Shown in pieces: positions 7,534-16,738 of a DNA stretch of 64,000 nucleotides. The stretch lies in NCBI RefSeq assembly GCF_024347195.1, contig NZ_AP025281.1, forward strand, positions 2,852,001 to 2,916,000, in the 5' to 3' direction. Positions within the stretch are counted from its first letter, which is position 1. Each line of letters begins with the position of its first letter. The notes below the pieces were generated by a model that was not told the DNA's origin, did not search any database, and saw only the letters and a list, made by a program, of their open reading frames with translations. The position numbers and the translations under genes were made by a program. This DNA comes from Aliamphritea hakodatensis (lineage in GTDB: Bacteria > Pseudomonadota > Gammaproteobacteria > Pseudomonadales > Balneatricaceae).

Positions 7534-8805
7534 GTGACCACACTTCTGAATGAACAACTGAACTACCGCGATAACCAGTTGCAGCTTGAGTCCTGCAATC
7601 TTTCATCCGTTGCTCAGCAGGTGCCGACACCTTTTTACGGCTATTCCAAAGCCAGAATCCTGCAAAACACAGCGCGCTGTCAGGCGGCTTTTGCAGCCCA
7701 TAATATTGATATTCACTACGCGATGAAAGCCAACAGCAACCTGCATATTTTACGCCTGATCGGCAGCCAGGGCCTCGGTGTTGATACCGTTTCCGCCGGC
7801 GAAATACAGCGGGCCATCGCAGCAGGCATTCCAGCAGAGCAAATTATCTTTTCCGGCGTTGGCAAATCGGCGGCAGAAATACGTCTGGCCCTCAACACCG
7901 GTATCGGCCAGTTCAATGTGGAATCAGCAGAAGAACTCGCGCTGCTTGGCACTCTGGCCCAGGCACACACACAACCGGTAAAGGTTGCCCTGCGGGTGAA
8001 TCCTGATGTAGCTGTCAATACCCACCGGCACATTACAACCGGCACCCGGGGCAACAAGTTCGGTATGCCGCCGGAACAAGCTTTGCAGCTGTTCCGTGAC
8101 TATGCAGATCACAGCTGCCTGAACCTCTGCGGACTGGCCATGCACATTGGCTCACAGATCTGTGACGCAGCCCCTTACGGTCAGGCTGTTTCCAGACTGT
8201 TAGCCCTGACCAAAACACTTGAGGCAGAAGATATTCATATCCTCTGTCTGGATCTGGGCGGGGGGTTTGGCATTGATTATGGCAACGGCAGGAGCCTGTC
8301 TTTCAGTGAAGTCGCGGCAGTTATTGCCGACACTATTAACACAGAAGTCCCTGAATATGACGGTAAAGTGGTCGTTGAACCCGGCCGTTCACTGATCGCC
8401 GATGCGGGACTGCTGGTAACAAGGGTGAACTTTGTGAAAGAGGCTGAACCCCGTCCGTTTCTGATTCTGGATGCGGCCATGAACGACCTGATGCGCCCGG
8501 CACTTTATCAGGCGGAACATCCGCTGCTGCCCGTCAGACACACCGACGACGGCGGTTTCAGACAATTGGATGTAGTTGGCCCGGTGTGCGAAAGCACCGA
8601 TACCTTTGCCCGGGATTATCCGGTACCCAACGATGTGCAGGCAGACGACCTGATGGCCTTTCTCTGCGCCGGTGCCTACTGTTCCGTCATGAGCAACAGT
8701 TACAACAGCCGGGATATAGCTGCTGAAGTACTGATAGATCAGGATACTTTTCAAGTCATCAGGCGGCCTGTCAGCCAGGATGACCTGATGGCATTTGAGG
8801 ATTAA
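7534..8805 (+). CDS. lysA: PLP-dependent decarboxylase, diaminopimelate decarboxylase (LysA) type
   Basis: A 423-residue group III (alanine-racemase-fold) decarboxylase. The PLP lysine is in HYAMKANSN (K65), followed by GVDTVSAGEIQRAI, IIFSGVGKSAAEI, FNVESAEEL, NTHRHITTGTRGNKFGM, the phosphate-binding GGGFGIDYG, VVEPGRSLIADAG and the catalytic-cysteine region CAGAYC. These match meso-diaminopimelate decarboxylase, which makes lysine, more closely than ornithine decarboxylases. The start is GTG at 7534 with CCGGAG upstream. Pairing with an Lrp regulator and a DUF1338 enzyme rather than dapF leaves open a role in a catabolic branch or a related substrate; the gene symbol is therefore provisional. 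Confidence 0.8.
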   Translation: MTTLLNEQLNYRDNQLQLESCNLSSVAQQVPTPFYGYSKARILQNTARCQAAFAAHNIDIHYAMKANSNLHILRLIGSQGLGVDTVSAGEIQRAIAAGIPAEQIIFSGVGKSAAEIRLALNTGIGQFNVESAEELALLGTLAQAHTQPVKVALRVNPDVAVNTHRHITTGTRGNKFGMPPEQALQLFRDYADHSCLNLCGLAMHIGSQICDAAPYGQAVSRLLALTKTLEAEDIHILCLDLGGGFGIDYGNGRSLSFSEVAAVIADTINTEVPEYDGKVVVEPGRSLIADAGLLVTRVNFVKEAEPRPFLILDAAMNDLMRPALYQAEHPLLPVRHTDDGGFRQLDVVGPVCESTDTFARDYPVPNDVQADDLMAFLCAGAYCSVMSNSYNSRDIAAEVLIDQDTFQVIRRPVSQDDLMAFED

Positions 8806-8821
8806 AGCAAGCCTCCGGCGT

Positions 8822-8855
8822 AACAGGGCGGAAGCTAGCTTCCGGCCCTGTTTTT
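8822..8855 (+). terminator. Terminator after the lysA-type gene
   Basis: AACAGGGC pairs with GCCCTGTT and inner GGAAG pairs with CTTCC (one bulged G) to give a long stem, with T residues continuing after it. It lies between convergent genes. Confidence 0.85.
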
Positions 8856-8870
8856 GCGGTATCAGTGATC

Positions 8871-9818
8871 TTACCGGCCGCCTTCCTGAGCCGGCTGTAA
8901 TCCCGCCGGGTCTGAATCCGGCACAGACAGCACCTCCAGCACACAGGCGCTGATGATCAGCCCGGCACCGCACCACGCGATCAGTGACATATGCTCTTCA
9001 GGCAGCAGTAAACTGGCAGAGGCCACCGCCACAATCACTTCAGACATCATCAGCAGGCCTACCCTGCCCGGCAGAAGAAACTTCTGTGCCCAGAAAATCG
9101 CCAGCACCGCCGGCAGAATGATACCGATGGCAATCACCGAGGTCTGGGGCAATACCGCCAGTATCTGTTCAGCGCTGACGCCGCTCTCCGAACCATAGTC
9201 TGCAGAACTGTAACCGGCACCGGCAATCAACCCCAGTAACAGGGCGCCGGCGACGGTAAAACAAAACTGGCTCAGCAACATGCCCGGTAATGGCACGCTG
9301 TCATAACGCTTGATCATCGCTGCACCAAATGCCCAGCAAACCCCGGAAAAGAAGCCAAACACATCGCCAATATTAAATGCTGCAGAACCTTCACCGGACA
9401 ACAGCAGCGCCATACCGACTAAGCCGGCAACCGCTGCCAGCCAGCGCGGCCAACCGGCCTTCTCCTTAAACCAGACAATCTCAATCAGGGTTGCCCACAC
9501 GGGTGTGAGATAAAACAACAGCGTTGCCCGCACCACTGACGAATAAATAACCCCTGAGGAATACAGAGCGATGGCCATGCCGGTGAAAATACCGATTAAC
9601 AGCATCCGGCCGAGATAGCCCCGGTGGGCACGTAACTGCAGCCCGACTAACAACAGCAAAGGCAAAATCGCCGGCATGTTTAAGACCGCAACCGCCAGGG
9701 TTCCGCTAATCCCCTGCTCTTCCAGAAAGCGCAACGGAATCCAGTAAATGCCCCATAACGCGGCAGAGAAAAACACCACAGCCGATGCCAGCCCGGCACC
9801 TGGAGATCTGATCAGCAC
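8871..9818 (-). CDS. EamA/DMT-family transporter
   Basis: A 315-residue inner-membrane protein with about ten hydrophobic segments in two EamA halves. The first begins VVFFSAALWGIYWIPLRFLEEQG and the second begins GDVFGFFSGVCWAFGAAMIKR, with the typical loop FKEKAGWPRWLAAVAGLVGMALL ending the first repeat and a final LPEEHMSLIAWCGAGLIISACVLEVL. Members export amino acids or other metabolites; the substrate is not readable. It is divergent from a LysR regulator gene, a frequent pairing for exporter control. Confidence 0.85.
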   Translation of the reverse strand: MLIRSPGAGLASAVVFFSAALWGIYWIPLRFLEEQGISGTLAVAVLNMPAILPLLLLVGLQLRAHRGYLGRMLLIGIFTGMAIALYSSGVIYSSVVRATLLFYLTPVWATLIEIVWFKEKAGWPRWLAAVAGLVGMALLLSGEGSAAFNIGDVFGFFSGVCWAFGAAMIKRYDSVPLPGMLLSQFCFTVAGALLLGLIAGAGYSSADYGSESGVSAEQILAVLPQTSVIAIGIILPAVLAIFWAQKFLLPGRVGLLMMSEVIVAVASASLLLPEEHMSLIAWCGAGLIISACVLEVLSVPDSDPAGLQPAQEGGR

Positions 9819-9952
9819 TGTTAGCCACCCTTAAAAATAGAAAATCTTCGTGAGGTTTTTAGTCACCCTCTTACACGGAATTCTAGGCGTCTTATTATCC
9901 GGGCGGAATTCATATATTATTTTCTTATCATTAACATTTTCTAAATATTGCC

Positions 9953-10876
9953 ATGAATCAGTCTCTGCCGTCCCTGAATACATTAAAGGCTTTTGAAGCA
10001 GCTGCCCGACACCTTAACTATCACGCTGCCGCAGAAGAACTTAATGTAACACCTGCCGCCGTGAAGCAGCTGGTCAGCCGGCTGGAAGCCGCTGTCGGCA
10101 CTCCTCTGCTGACCCGCAAAGGCCGGGGGCTGATACTGACACAGGCGGGCATGGCGGGGCTGGATGACCTCAGCCAGGGAATGCAGCACATCCGGACGTC
10201 CGTTGAAAAAATGCGCGACACCCGGCAGCGCCGACAACTGATCATTACGGTTGAACCGTCTTTTTCCAGTGCCTGGCTGGTCCCCCGGCTGGCGCAGTTC
10301 CGTCAGGCCCATCCTGATATCAGTGTGCTGATTGACTCATGCCCCCAGATTATTGACTTACCACGCAGCAATATCGATCTGGCGATCCGCTACGGAATCC
10401 CACGGGATGACGGGCTGGTCCGCCACCCTCTGTTCAGCGACATAATTCTGCCGGCCTGCAGCCCGGCCTATGCTGCGGGATTGCCTTTCCCACCGGTACT
10501 GTCAGACTTGCAGGCCAGCGAACTCATTCACTGGGACACCACGCAGCTGGAAGGCGCTAAATCCAGCCAGCAATGGTTTCTGTGGCAAGGCTGGCTGGCA
10601 AACTTTGGCATCCAGCACATAGCCACCGATGAAGGCATGCATTTCAGTGAATACAGTCAGGCTCTGCAGGCAGCCATTGCCGGACAGGGGGTAATACTGG
10701 TCAGCGAACCCATTGTCAGTAACCTGTTTCAGTCCGGTCTGCTCACCTGCCCGTTCGACGAAAAAGCCAGTCCGGCCCTCAGCTATGATGTGGTCGCCAC
10801 GGAAGAATCTGCCCGACGCCCGGAAGCCCTGGCATTTATCGACTGGATCACGGCCACCGCACACGCCGAACGCTGA
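9953..10876 (+). CDS. LysR-family transcriptional regulator, GcvA-like
   Basis: A 307-residue protein. The N-terminal HTH (SLPSLNTLKAFEAAARHLNYHAAAEELNVTPAAVKQLVSRLEAAVGTPLLTRKGRGLILT) carries the LNALRAFEAAAR-type signature of GcvA-like members. The substrate-binding domain follows with RQLIITVEPSFSSAWLVPRL, DLAIRYG and a C-terminal LSYDVVATEESARRPEALAFIDWI. It is divergent from the EamA transporter with 134 bp between starts, so it probably regulates that exporter. The effector is unknown. Confidence 0.88.
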   Translation: MNQSLPSLNTLKAFEAAARHLNYHAAAEELNVTPAAVKQLVSRLEAAVGTPLLTRKGRGLILTQAGMAGLDDLSQGMQHIRTSVEKMRDTRQRRQLIITVEPSFSSAWLVPRLAQFRQAHPDISVLIDSCPQIIDLPRSNIDLAIRYGIPRDDGLVRHPLFSDIILPACSPAYAAGLPFPPVLSDLQASELIHWDTTQLEGAKSSQQWFLWQGWLANFGIQHIATDEGMHFSEYSQALQAAIAGQGVILVSEPIVSNLFQSGLLTCPFDEKASPALSYDVVATEESARRPEALAFIDWITATAHAER

Positions 10877-11058
10877 CAACCCAGCGCATTCATAAAAGCA
10901 CAATCTGGGTACATTAGATCCCATATACCCCAGAATAATGACCGGAAAACCTATCTGGATCAGATGTTTGCCTTAAGCAGCATTGCCATTGTTCCGGGGT
11001 CTGCAATAATTTTACTGTTAATAACAGCCGGGCAGGACCACGAGTCCGCAGGATGCCT

Positions 11059-11808
11059 ATGAATACAGACCGAAAAACACGTAAGAAATACTTAAATCTG
11101 GAAGCGGTCGAAAAACAGATCGGCCATTTCCCGATGCTACCGGGTGTCATTCATCAACTGATGCAACTGGACCCGCAGTCCGAACATTTTTTTGAAGCAG
11201 TCTTCCAACTGGCAAGAACTGATCCACCGCTGGCGTGCCTGATACTCAGCCATGCCAATTCGGCCACATCCTCCCCCGGGCATCCGATTTATGACCTGCG
11301 TGAAGCGCTGACCCGTATTGGTTCAGAAACTGTCGTGAAGCTGGTCACAGAAGTGTCCGTTGGCAAAGTGTTTATGCCCTCTACCGAGGCAGAAAAAAGC
11401 CTCTGGCCCCATTCAGTCCGGGTCGCCAGTGAAGTTGAACGTTCCTGCCAGCAGAAAGACAGTAAGATCCCCCCGGAACTGGGGTATATCTGCGGACTGC
11501 TCCACGATCTGGGGCGTTTTGTTCTGCTGCAATTTTCACCGCAAACTATCAACCAGGCTGCCGCTGCTGGCTGGCAGTCGCTGGATGACCTGCCCAGAGC
11601 GGAACTGCAACTGATCGGCACCACCCATGCCCAGATCGGTTATATAGCCGCCAAAAAAATGAACCTGCCAAAAATCATCTGCAGCCTGATTAAACATCAC
11701 CATGATCCCGGTGTAATCAGCAACAGCAAAGCCCCTGAACGTTTCAGAATTCTGGTGGGTATTACCCGCGATGCCCTGCTCAGCAGCCCAAACCCAAGTA
11801 TTCAGTAA
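11059..11808 (+). CDS. HDOD domain protein
   Basis: About 249 residues. An HDOD domain spans residues about 15-215: IGHFPMLPGVIHQLMQL, then LILSHANSATSSPGHPIYDLREALTRIGSETVVKLV, and the degenerate HD-type segment YICGLLHDLGRFVLLQ followed by TTHAQIGYIAAKKMNLPK and IKHHHDP. HDOD proteins are linked to signalling, motility and DNA-stress control but rarely have a tested catalytic role. ATG 11059 is preferred to ATG 11053 because the AGGA ribosome site overlaps the earlier codon. The gene stands alone, convergent with a LysR gene. Confidence 0.82.
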   Translation: MNTDRKTRKKYLNLEAVEKQIGHFPMLPGVIHQLMQLDPQSEHFFEAVFQLARTDPPLACLILSHANSATSSPGHPIYDLREALTRIGSETVVKLVTEVSVGKVFMPSTEAEKSLWPHSVRVASEVERSCQQKDSKIPPELGYICGLLHDLGRFVLLQFSPQTINQAAAAGWQSLDDLPRAELQLIGTTHAQIGYIAAKKMNLPKIICSLIKHHHDPGVISNSKAPERFRILVGITRDALLSSPNPSIQ

Positions 11809-11819
11809 AACAACCTGAT

Positions 11820-12794
11820 TCAGCCTGCAATCCGGTGCTTCACCAGTGGATTGGTTTCCAGCTGCTGCTGTTGCCAGCGAATAAAGTCAGCCACCAGCGT
11901 ATCGCTTTGCAGATCTTCCAATCCATCGCTGGCGATCAGCCAGTAACCGGGCATCAGTGCCGGGGCCAGCTGGCTAACGGTCCAGTCTCCCAGTGGCTGC
12001 ACCAGCTCGCCAGTTGCCATATGATCACGGGCTACATCTTCTGACATCAGTGCCACCCCCAGCCCCTGCAGCGTTGCTTCAATCTGGCTGGCCTGACTGT
12101 CCAGTGGCATCGCCTGACGCTCTGCAACCGTGTCCACATCAAAATGCTCCAGCACCTGTTTCCACAGATACACCGACAGCTCCGTGCAGAGTAAACGGTG
12201 ATGCAGTAAATCCTGAGGCTCAGCCAGCGCTTTACGCTTCAGTAACGAGGGCGCACAGACCAGGCACTTATCATCCCTGATCAGCAGCTGTTTGTGTCGG
12301 AATGGCCACTGACCAAACCCCCACTGAATGGCGACATCCGTTTCTTCCCGGGAGAAATCCGGAAACCTTAAAGCCGTACGGACATTGAAATCCACCTGAG
12401 GATAACGGGCTTCAAACTCACTGAAACCGGGCAATAAACAATGCACGGCAAACCAGGGAGATACCCGGATATTGAACTGCCGGCGCCCCTGCTTGGCACG
12501 GATATCCGCAATGCCGGTTTCGATCAGGCTGACCCCCCGCTCAACATAATCCAGCAACTGCCCGCCTTCATGGGTCAGCTGTATACCCGCGGGCAAACGT
12601 ACAAACAGGCTGAACTGCAGGGATTCCTCCAGTGAACGTACCTGCAGGCTCACCGCCTGGGGCGTTACGCACAACGCCTCGGCTGCTTTTTTAAAGCTGC
12701 CATGGCGGGCCGCCACGGCAAACACATGCAAGCCCCGCAAAGGTAAACGGCCGGAGGCTGACCGTGAATCCTGTGTCATCATTTTTTCTGTCAT
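11820..12794 (-). CDS. LysR-family transcriptional regulator, GcvA-like
   Basis: A 324-residue protein. The HTH is at residues about 17-75 (LPLRGLHVFAVAARHGSFKKAAEALCVTPQAVSLQVRSLEESL). The effector domain has FNIRVSPWFAVHCLLPGFSEFEARYP, then DVAIQWGFGQWP, which is the D-V/L-A-I-x-G region of GcvA-like proteins. Its start overlaps the stop of the MscS-type gene by 4 bp (ATGA), so it is translationally coupled to a channel gene rather than divergent from a target. Its role may be autoregulation of this operon. Confidence 0.88.
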   Translation of the reverse strand: MTEKMMTQDSRSASGRLPLRGLHVFAVAARHGSFKKAAEALCVTPQAVSLQVRSLEESLQFSLFVRLPAGIQLTHEGGQLLDYVERGVSLIETGIADIRAKQGRRQFNIRVSPWFAVHCLLPGFSEFEARYPQVDFNVRTALRFPDFSREETDVAIQWGFGQWPFRHKQLLIRDDKCLVCAPSLLKRKALAEPQDLLHHRLLCTELSVYLWKQVLEHFDVDTVAERQAMPLDSQASQIEATLQGLGVALMSEDVARDHMATGELVQPLGDWTVSQLAPALMPGYWLIASDGLEDLQSDTLVADFIRWQQQQLETNPLVKHRIAG

Positions 12795-15094
12795 GCTGGC
12801 TTAGCCGGTTCTGCCGGCTGGCTGTTCTGGATGGCTTCACTGGCCGCCGCTACCGCCCGTTCTTTATCCTGCTCGGTAGCATGCTCCGGCATCTGAACCT
12901 CAACCTTACGGCGGGCAAACTCAATGCCGTTCTCCGCAAACACCCGCTGGACCTGCGCATAAACTTCCTTACGGATCATAAACTGGCCACCGGGTTTACA
13001 GGTGAATTTACCGCGGATCACCATCCCCACTTCATCCACTTCCAGCACCCCCTGACTCTTGAACGGCTCAATAAAATCTTTACCGATCAGCGGATGGTCC
13101 AGCAACTCTTTGCCCAGATTCTTAAACAGCTTCTTCACCTTGTTGATATCCGTATCATGGGGCACCCGGAAACGCAGTTTCATAATCACCCAGTCACGGC
13201 TGTAGTTGGTCAGCCGCGCAATATCGCCGTACGGTACGGTATGCAACGCGCCAAGATGATGCCGTAAACGCAGCGAACGCAGGGCAATCTTTTCAACCGT
13301 CCCCTTAATCTCACCCACATCCACGTACTCTCCCATGCGGAAGGCATCATCAATCAGGAAAAACATTCCGGACACGATATCCTTCACCAGCGTCTGCGCG
13401 CCAAAGCCGATTGCCAGACCGACCACACCGGCACCGGCCAGCAGTGGCGTGGTATTAACCCCAAGACTGCTGAGAATAGCAAACAGCGAGCTGACAAAAA
13501 TCAGCACAAAGGCAATGATCCGGATAATCGGCAATAAAGTCGCCGCCCGGGACAGCCCCTGCCCGCCTTCCGAATCCTGTTCCTGATCACCGACTGGCAG
13601 CTCAGTCGCCAGCTTGCGTTTAACCAGCACATCAATCACCTGCGCGGCAATCATCGCCAGCAACAGCAATACCGTCGACTCCACCAAGCTGGCGGCGATC
13701 CTCGCGCTCACCCCCTGACTAGCCAGATCCACATAGCTGACACCCCACAGCAGTGGCAGGATGATCAGAACAATACCTGCCAGTAACAACCGGGTAACCC
13801 GAAGCGCACTGATCTGCACTTCACCGCGCATCAGGGCTTCCTGCTCCCAGGTAACATCCCCAACAGCATCTTCCGCCAGCCCGGCCGGGGGATCTTCAGC
13901 CTGCGTCTGCTCAGCCTGAGGTTTTGGCTCTCCGGCACTCAGATGTAACGGATAAAAATGCTCAATAATGGCCCGGATCGCCACATCAAAAAACGGCACC
14001 ACCAGCAAAATAAGCAGCGTAACCACCGCCGCATACACCACTTCCAGGCTGAACCCGCCATTAGCGATGATCACCTGCAAGCTCAGCCAGGTCAGTACCA
14101 CCGCCACCATCACCACTTTCGGCCAGAATTCAGCGAACCGCATTCTGGCCGGACTACTCTGTTCATTCTGCAATAACAGCATTGCGGTAAACGTTTGGCG
14201 GTTACTCCACACAATCCACAGCAGCGCCAGATAAAAACAAATATCCAGCCAGAAACCCAATCCGGTTTCCAAAGGCTTTAAGCGCAGGTGCCAGACCCAC
14301 TCCAGAAAAATACTGCTGGTTGCCAGCAAAGCAAGCACAACCCCCTGCCAGACCATGCGAATCGCGGCAGGGTCCGGCAGATTAATCATCCGTAAATGTG
14401 GATGTCTGGGTGCCAAAAAAAACGACATCAGCACATACGCCACCAAACCAACATAGACATAATCGAGAATGGCGATGGCCGTCATCAGCGCAGTACTGTG
14501 GCTGATAGCCAGCATCATCAGGGTTTCAGCCAGACTATAAAAAATCACCAGACTGATGTTCACCAGTAAAAACTGCCGCCCCAGCAACTTCAGTCTGAGG
14601 GAAAACGGCACTGCCAAACCGTCATTTACAGGCAGACGGTATTTCACGGGCAGCAGGCGTAGCGCACCGGCAGAAATGCTATAGGTAACCGCGAGAATCA
14701 GCGCGACAAGCCCGGCAAACCAGATAACGGTAAATACATCACTGAAGGCCTCATTCAGTGCCTCCCCCACCACCGCAAAATTCCGGGGTAACGCCAGCAG
14801 TTGCTGAACAGCATCCAGCAAATGCTCCCGGGTGTTAACAATACCGGCGGTAAAGCCCTCAAACAGGCTTTGTTTATCTTCAGCGGATTTTTCAGCCAGC
14901 CCCTGCAGTTGCTTATTCAGCAGGCTGCGCACTTCTTTATCTGATAACTCCGCCAGAAAACCACTGACACTTTCTTTTGTCAGTGTTTCCGGCAGCAGGG
15001 GTTCGGCAGTGGCTGTCGCGGCATGCACGTTTACCAGCACACTCAGCAGCAAAGAAAACACAACCCCAAGGCTGGTGAATAATCGCAACTGCAT
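12791..15094 (-). CDS. Large MscS-family mechanosensitive ion channel
   Basis: A 767-residue inner-membrane channel. It has an N-terminal signal peptide (MQLRLFTSLGVVFSLLLSVLVNVHA), a periplasmic helical segment with LNKQLQGLAEKSAEDK, and about ten or more hydrophobic segments. The MscS core lies at about 540-720: LLAGAGVVGLAIGFGAQTLVKDIVSGMFFLIDDAF, the pore helix of MscS, then MGEYVDVGEIKGTVEKIALRSLRLR and the cytoplasmic vestibule VPYGDIARLTNYSRDW. The C-terminus is charged. It protects against hypoosmotic shock. It is cotranscribed with a LysR gene downstream and probably with the methyltransferase gene 39 bp upstream. Confidence 0.9.
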   Translation of the reverse strand: MQLRLFTSLGVVFSLLLSVLVNVHAATATAEPLLPETLTKESVSGFLAELSDKEVRSLLNKQLQGLAEKSAEDKQSLFEGFTAGIVNTREHLLDAVQQLLALPRNFAVVGEALNEAFSDVFTVIWFAGLVALILAVTYSISAGALRLLPVKYRLPVNDGLAVPFSLRLKLLGRQFLLVNISLVIFYSLAETLMMLAISHSTALMTAIAILDYVYVGLVAYVLMSFFLAPRHPHLRMINLPDPAAIRMVWQGVVLALLATSSIFLEWVWHLRLKPLETGLGFWLDICFYLALLWIVWSNRQTFTAMLLLQNEQSSPARMRFAEFWPKVVMVAVVLTWLSLQVIIANGGFSLEVVYAAVVTLLILLVVPFFDVAIRAIIEHFYPLHLSAGEPKPQAEQTQAEDPPAGLAEDAVGDVTWEQEALMRGEVQISALRVTRLLLAGIVLIILPLLWGVSYVDLASQGVSARIAASLVESTVLLLLAMIAAQVIDVLVKRKLATELPVGDQEQDSEGGQGLSRAATLLPIIRIIAFVLIFVSSLFAILSSLGVNTTPLLAGAGVVGLAIGFGAQTLVKDIVSGMFFLIDDAFRMGEYVDVGEIKGTVEKIALRSLRLRHHLGALHTVPYGDIARLTNYSRDWVIMKLRFRVPHDTDINKVKKLFKNLGKELLDHPLIGKDFIEPFKSQGVLEVDEVGMVIRGKFTCKPGGQFMIRKEVYAQVQRVFAENGIEFARRKVEVQMPEHATEQDKERAVAAASEAIQNSQPAEPAKPA

Positions 15095-15133
15095 AAAGGG
15101 TATCCTTTGTTATTTTTCTTTAGGGAACCGGCG

Positions 15134-15625
15134 TCAGAACCAACGCCGAACCTGCTGCGCATAGCGCTGATACTCATCACCAAACTTAGCCAGCAGATAT
15201 GCCTCTTCTTTACGGATGGCAAAATGAGACAACAGCCTCAGCGTCAGACTGCCACATAACACAACCCAGCCGTTCAGCAGCCAAAGCCCTAAGCCAATCT
15301 GAAATACAAACATGGCAAGATAGACAGGATTACGTGAGAAACGGTACACACCTGAAATAATAATACGGCGGGTAGGCTGCCAGGGTTCTATATGGGTTTT
15401 AGCCCGCCAAAACTGCCAGACACATGCCAGCGCCAGACACAGGGCAACGGCCATCAGAAAAACGCCCAGCCAGTACACTAGCGTACTCAGCGTTAAAGGC
15501 ACAATAAGGTTCAGCCCCATCCCCAGTAACACTGATCCGGCGACCATCACCGGCGGCGGTACTCTGACACCAGGGCCACGCTTATCGTTATCTGGATCAA
15601 ATGGCTGATCGGAATGCGTTGTCAT
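15134..15625 (-). CDS. Isoprenylcysteine carboxyl methyltransferase/PEMT-type membrane methyltransferase
   Basis: A 163-residue membrane protein with about four hydrophobic segments and the family signature ISGVYRFSRNPVYLAMFVFQIGLGLWL, followed by IRKEEAYLLAKFGDEYQRYAQQVRRW at the C-terminus, the SAM/acceptor-binding region of the ICMT-like family. In bacteria the acceptor is usually unknown. It is upstream of the MscS-type gene on the same strand with 39 bp between them, so the two are probably one transcript. Divergent from the EEP-family gene. Confidence 0.85.
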   Translation of the reverse strand: MTTHSDQPFDPDNDKRGPGVRVPPPVMVAGSVLLGMGLNLIVPLTLSTLVYWLGVFLMAVALCLALACVWQFWRAKTHIEPWQPTRRIIISGVYRFSRNPVYLAMFVFQIGLGLWLLNGWVVLCGSLTLRLLSHFAIRKEEAYLLAKFGDEYQRYAQQVRRWF

Positions 15626-15699
15626 CTTAACATCCGGCTATCAATGGCATTATTACAGCAGTATATTGAATCCCCGGGGTAATGATAAGGAATCAGACA

Positions 15700-16596
15700 A
15701 TGTTCAGTTTACAAAACAACAGGATAGTTAAACTGCAACTCATTTCAGCGCTAATTCTTAGCAGTGAATACAGCCTTGCCAGTGAGCTAAAGGTTGCCAG
15801 CTGGAATATTGAATGGCTCGATTCCACACCGGTACAGCGCCAGCAGGAACGTACAGCAGCAGACTATGCAAAACTCAGGGACTACGCCCGGCAGTTAGAC
15901 GCTGACATCATCGCGTTTCAGGAGGTGGCCGACACAGCCAGCGCCGCCCGGCTGTTCCCTGCCGATGAATATCAGCTGTTCATTTCATCCCGGGAGAACG
16001 ATCAGAAAGTTGGCTATGCGGTTCGTAAATCTCTTCACGTTCAACCCCTGCCCGAACTGAAAGCGCTGGATCTTCACCGCAGACAAAGCCTGCGCTACGG
16101 TCTGCCACTGAAGGTTACGGCCCCGGACGGCAAAACCCTCACTCTACTCAACGTGCACCTGAAAGCAGGCTGCTACAACAATGCAGCAGACAAGCAAAGC
16201 AAACGGCGTAAAAACTGCCAGCAGCTTGACCGGCAAACAGACCTGATCCGCAGCTGGGCAGAACAACAGGGTGATCGCAACTACGCCATTTTAGGAGACT
16301 TTAACCGGCAACTGAAAAACAGCGCCGACAAGTACGCTAAACGTCTGCAGAATACTGGCCTGCGCACTACCGGTAACAACAATGCCAGCCAGTGCTACAG
16401 TCGCCGTTATGATAAGAAAAAACACCGCTGGACCCTGCGAAATTATAAGCAGTATATCGACCATATCCTGCTAAGTGATTCAGTATTCAGCGCCCTGCAA
16501 CCGGGATCGTTCCACCATCATACCTTTGCAAAAGATGATGTACTGAACCATTACCTGAGCGATCACTGTCCGATATCCGTCACCCTCAGTCTTTAG
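15700..16596 (+). CDS. Secreted endonuclease/exonuclease/phosphatase (EEP) family protein
   Basis: About 298 residues. An N-terminal signal peptide (up to SEYSLAS) precedes the EEP domain, which starts ELKVASWNIEWL. Catalytic motifs are visible: DADIIAFQEVAD (metal-binding Glu), LLNVHLKAGCYN (catalytic His region), AILGDFNRQL (Asp/Asn pair) and the C-terminal LSDHCPISV (Asp-His). ATG 15700 is preferred over ATG 15682 because AAGGA lies at good spacing. Members hydrolyse DNA, RNA or phosphoesters; secretion suggests nutrient scavenging of nucleic acids. Four cysteines in the middle may form disulfides. Confidence 0.85.
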   Translation: MFSLQNNRIVKLQLISALILSSEYSLASELKVASWNIEWLDSTPVQRQQERTAADYAKLRDYARQLDADIIAFQEVADTASAARLFPADEYQLFISSRENDQKVGYAVRKSLHVQPLPELKALDLHRRQSLRYGLPLKVTAPDGKTLTLLNVHLKAGCYNNAADKQSKRRKNCQQLDRQTDLIRSWAEQQGDRNYAILGDFNRQLKNSADKYAKRLQNTGLRTTGNNNASQCYSRRYDKKKHRWTLRNYKQYIDHILLSDSVFSALQPGSFHHHTFAKDDVLNHYLSDHCPISVTLSL

Positions 16597-16738
16597 CCCC
16601 TCACCGTTAGCAGAAAAGCCTGAGAACCGCCTCTTATGCTTTTTTTCTATTTGCTTATGCGCCATTTTACTATACCTTTTAGTATTCCAACTCTTTGATT
16701 TATTTGTAGTATCTTAAATCCATTGGGGATACAAACGT

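Noticed and set aside
7304..7557. Open frames crossing the tandem repeat on both strands
   Set aside because: They arise because the 14-bp unit lacks stops in some frames; no start signals or family pattern.
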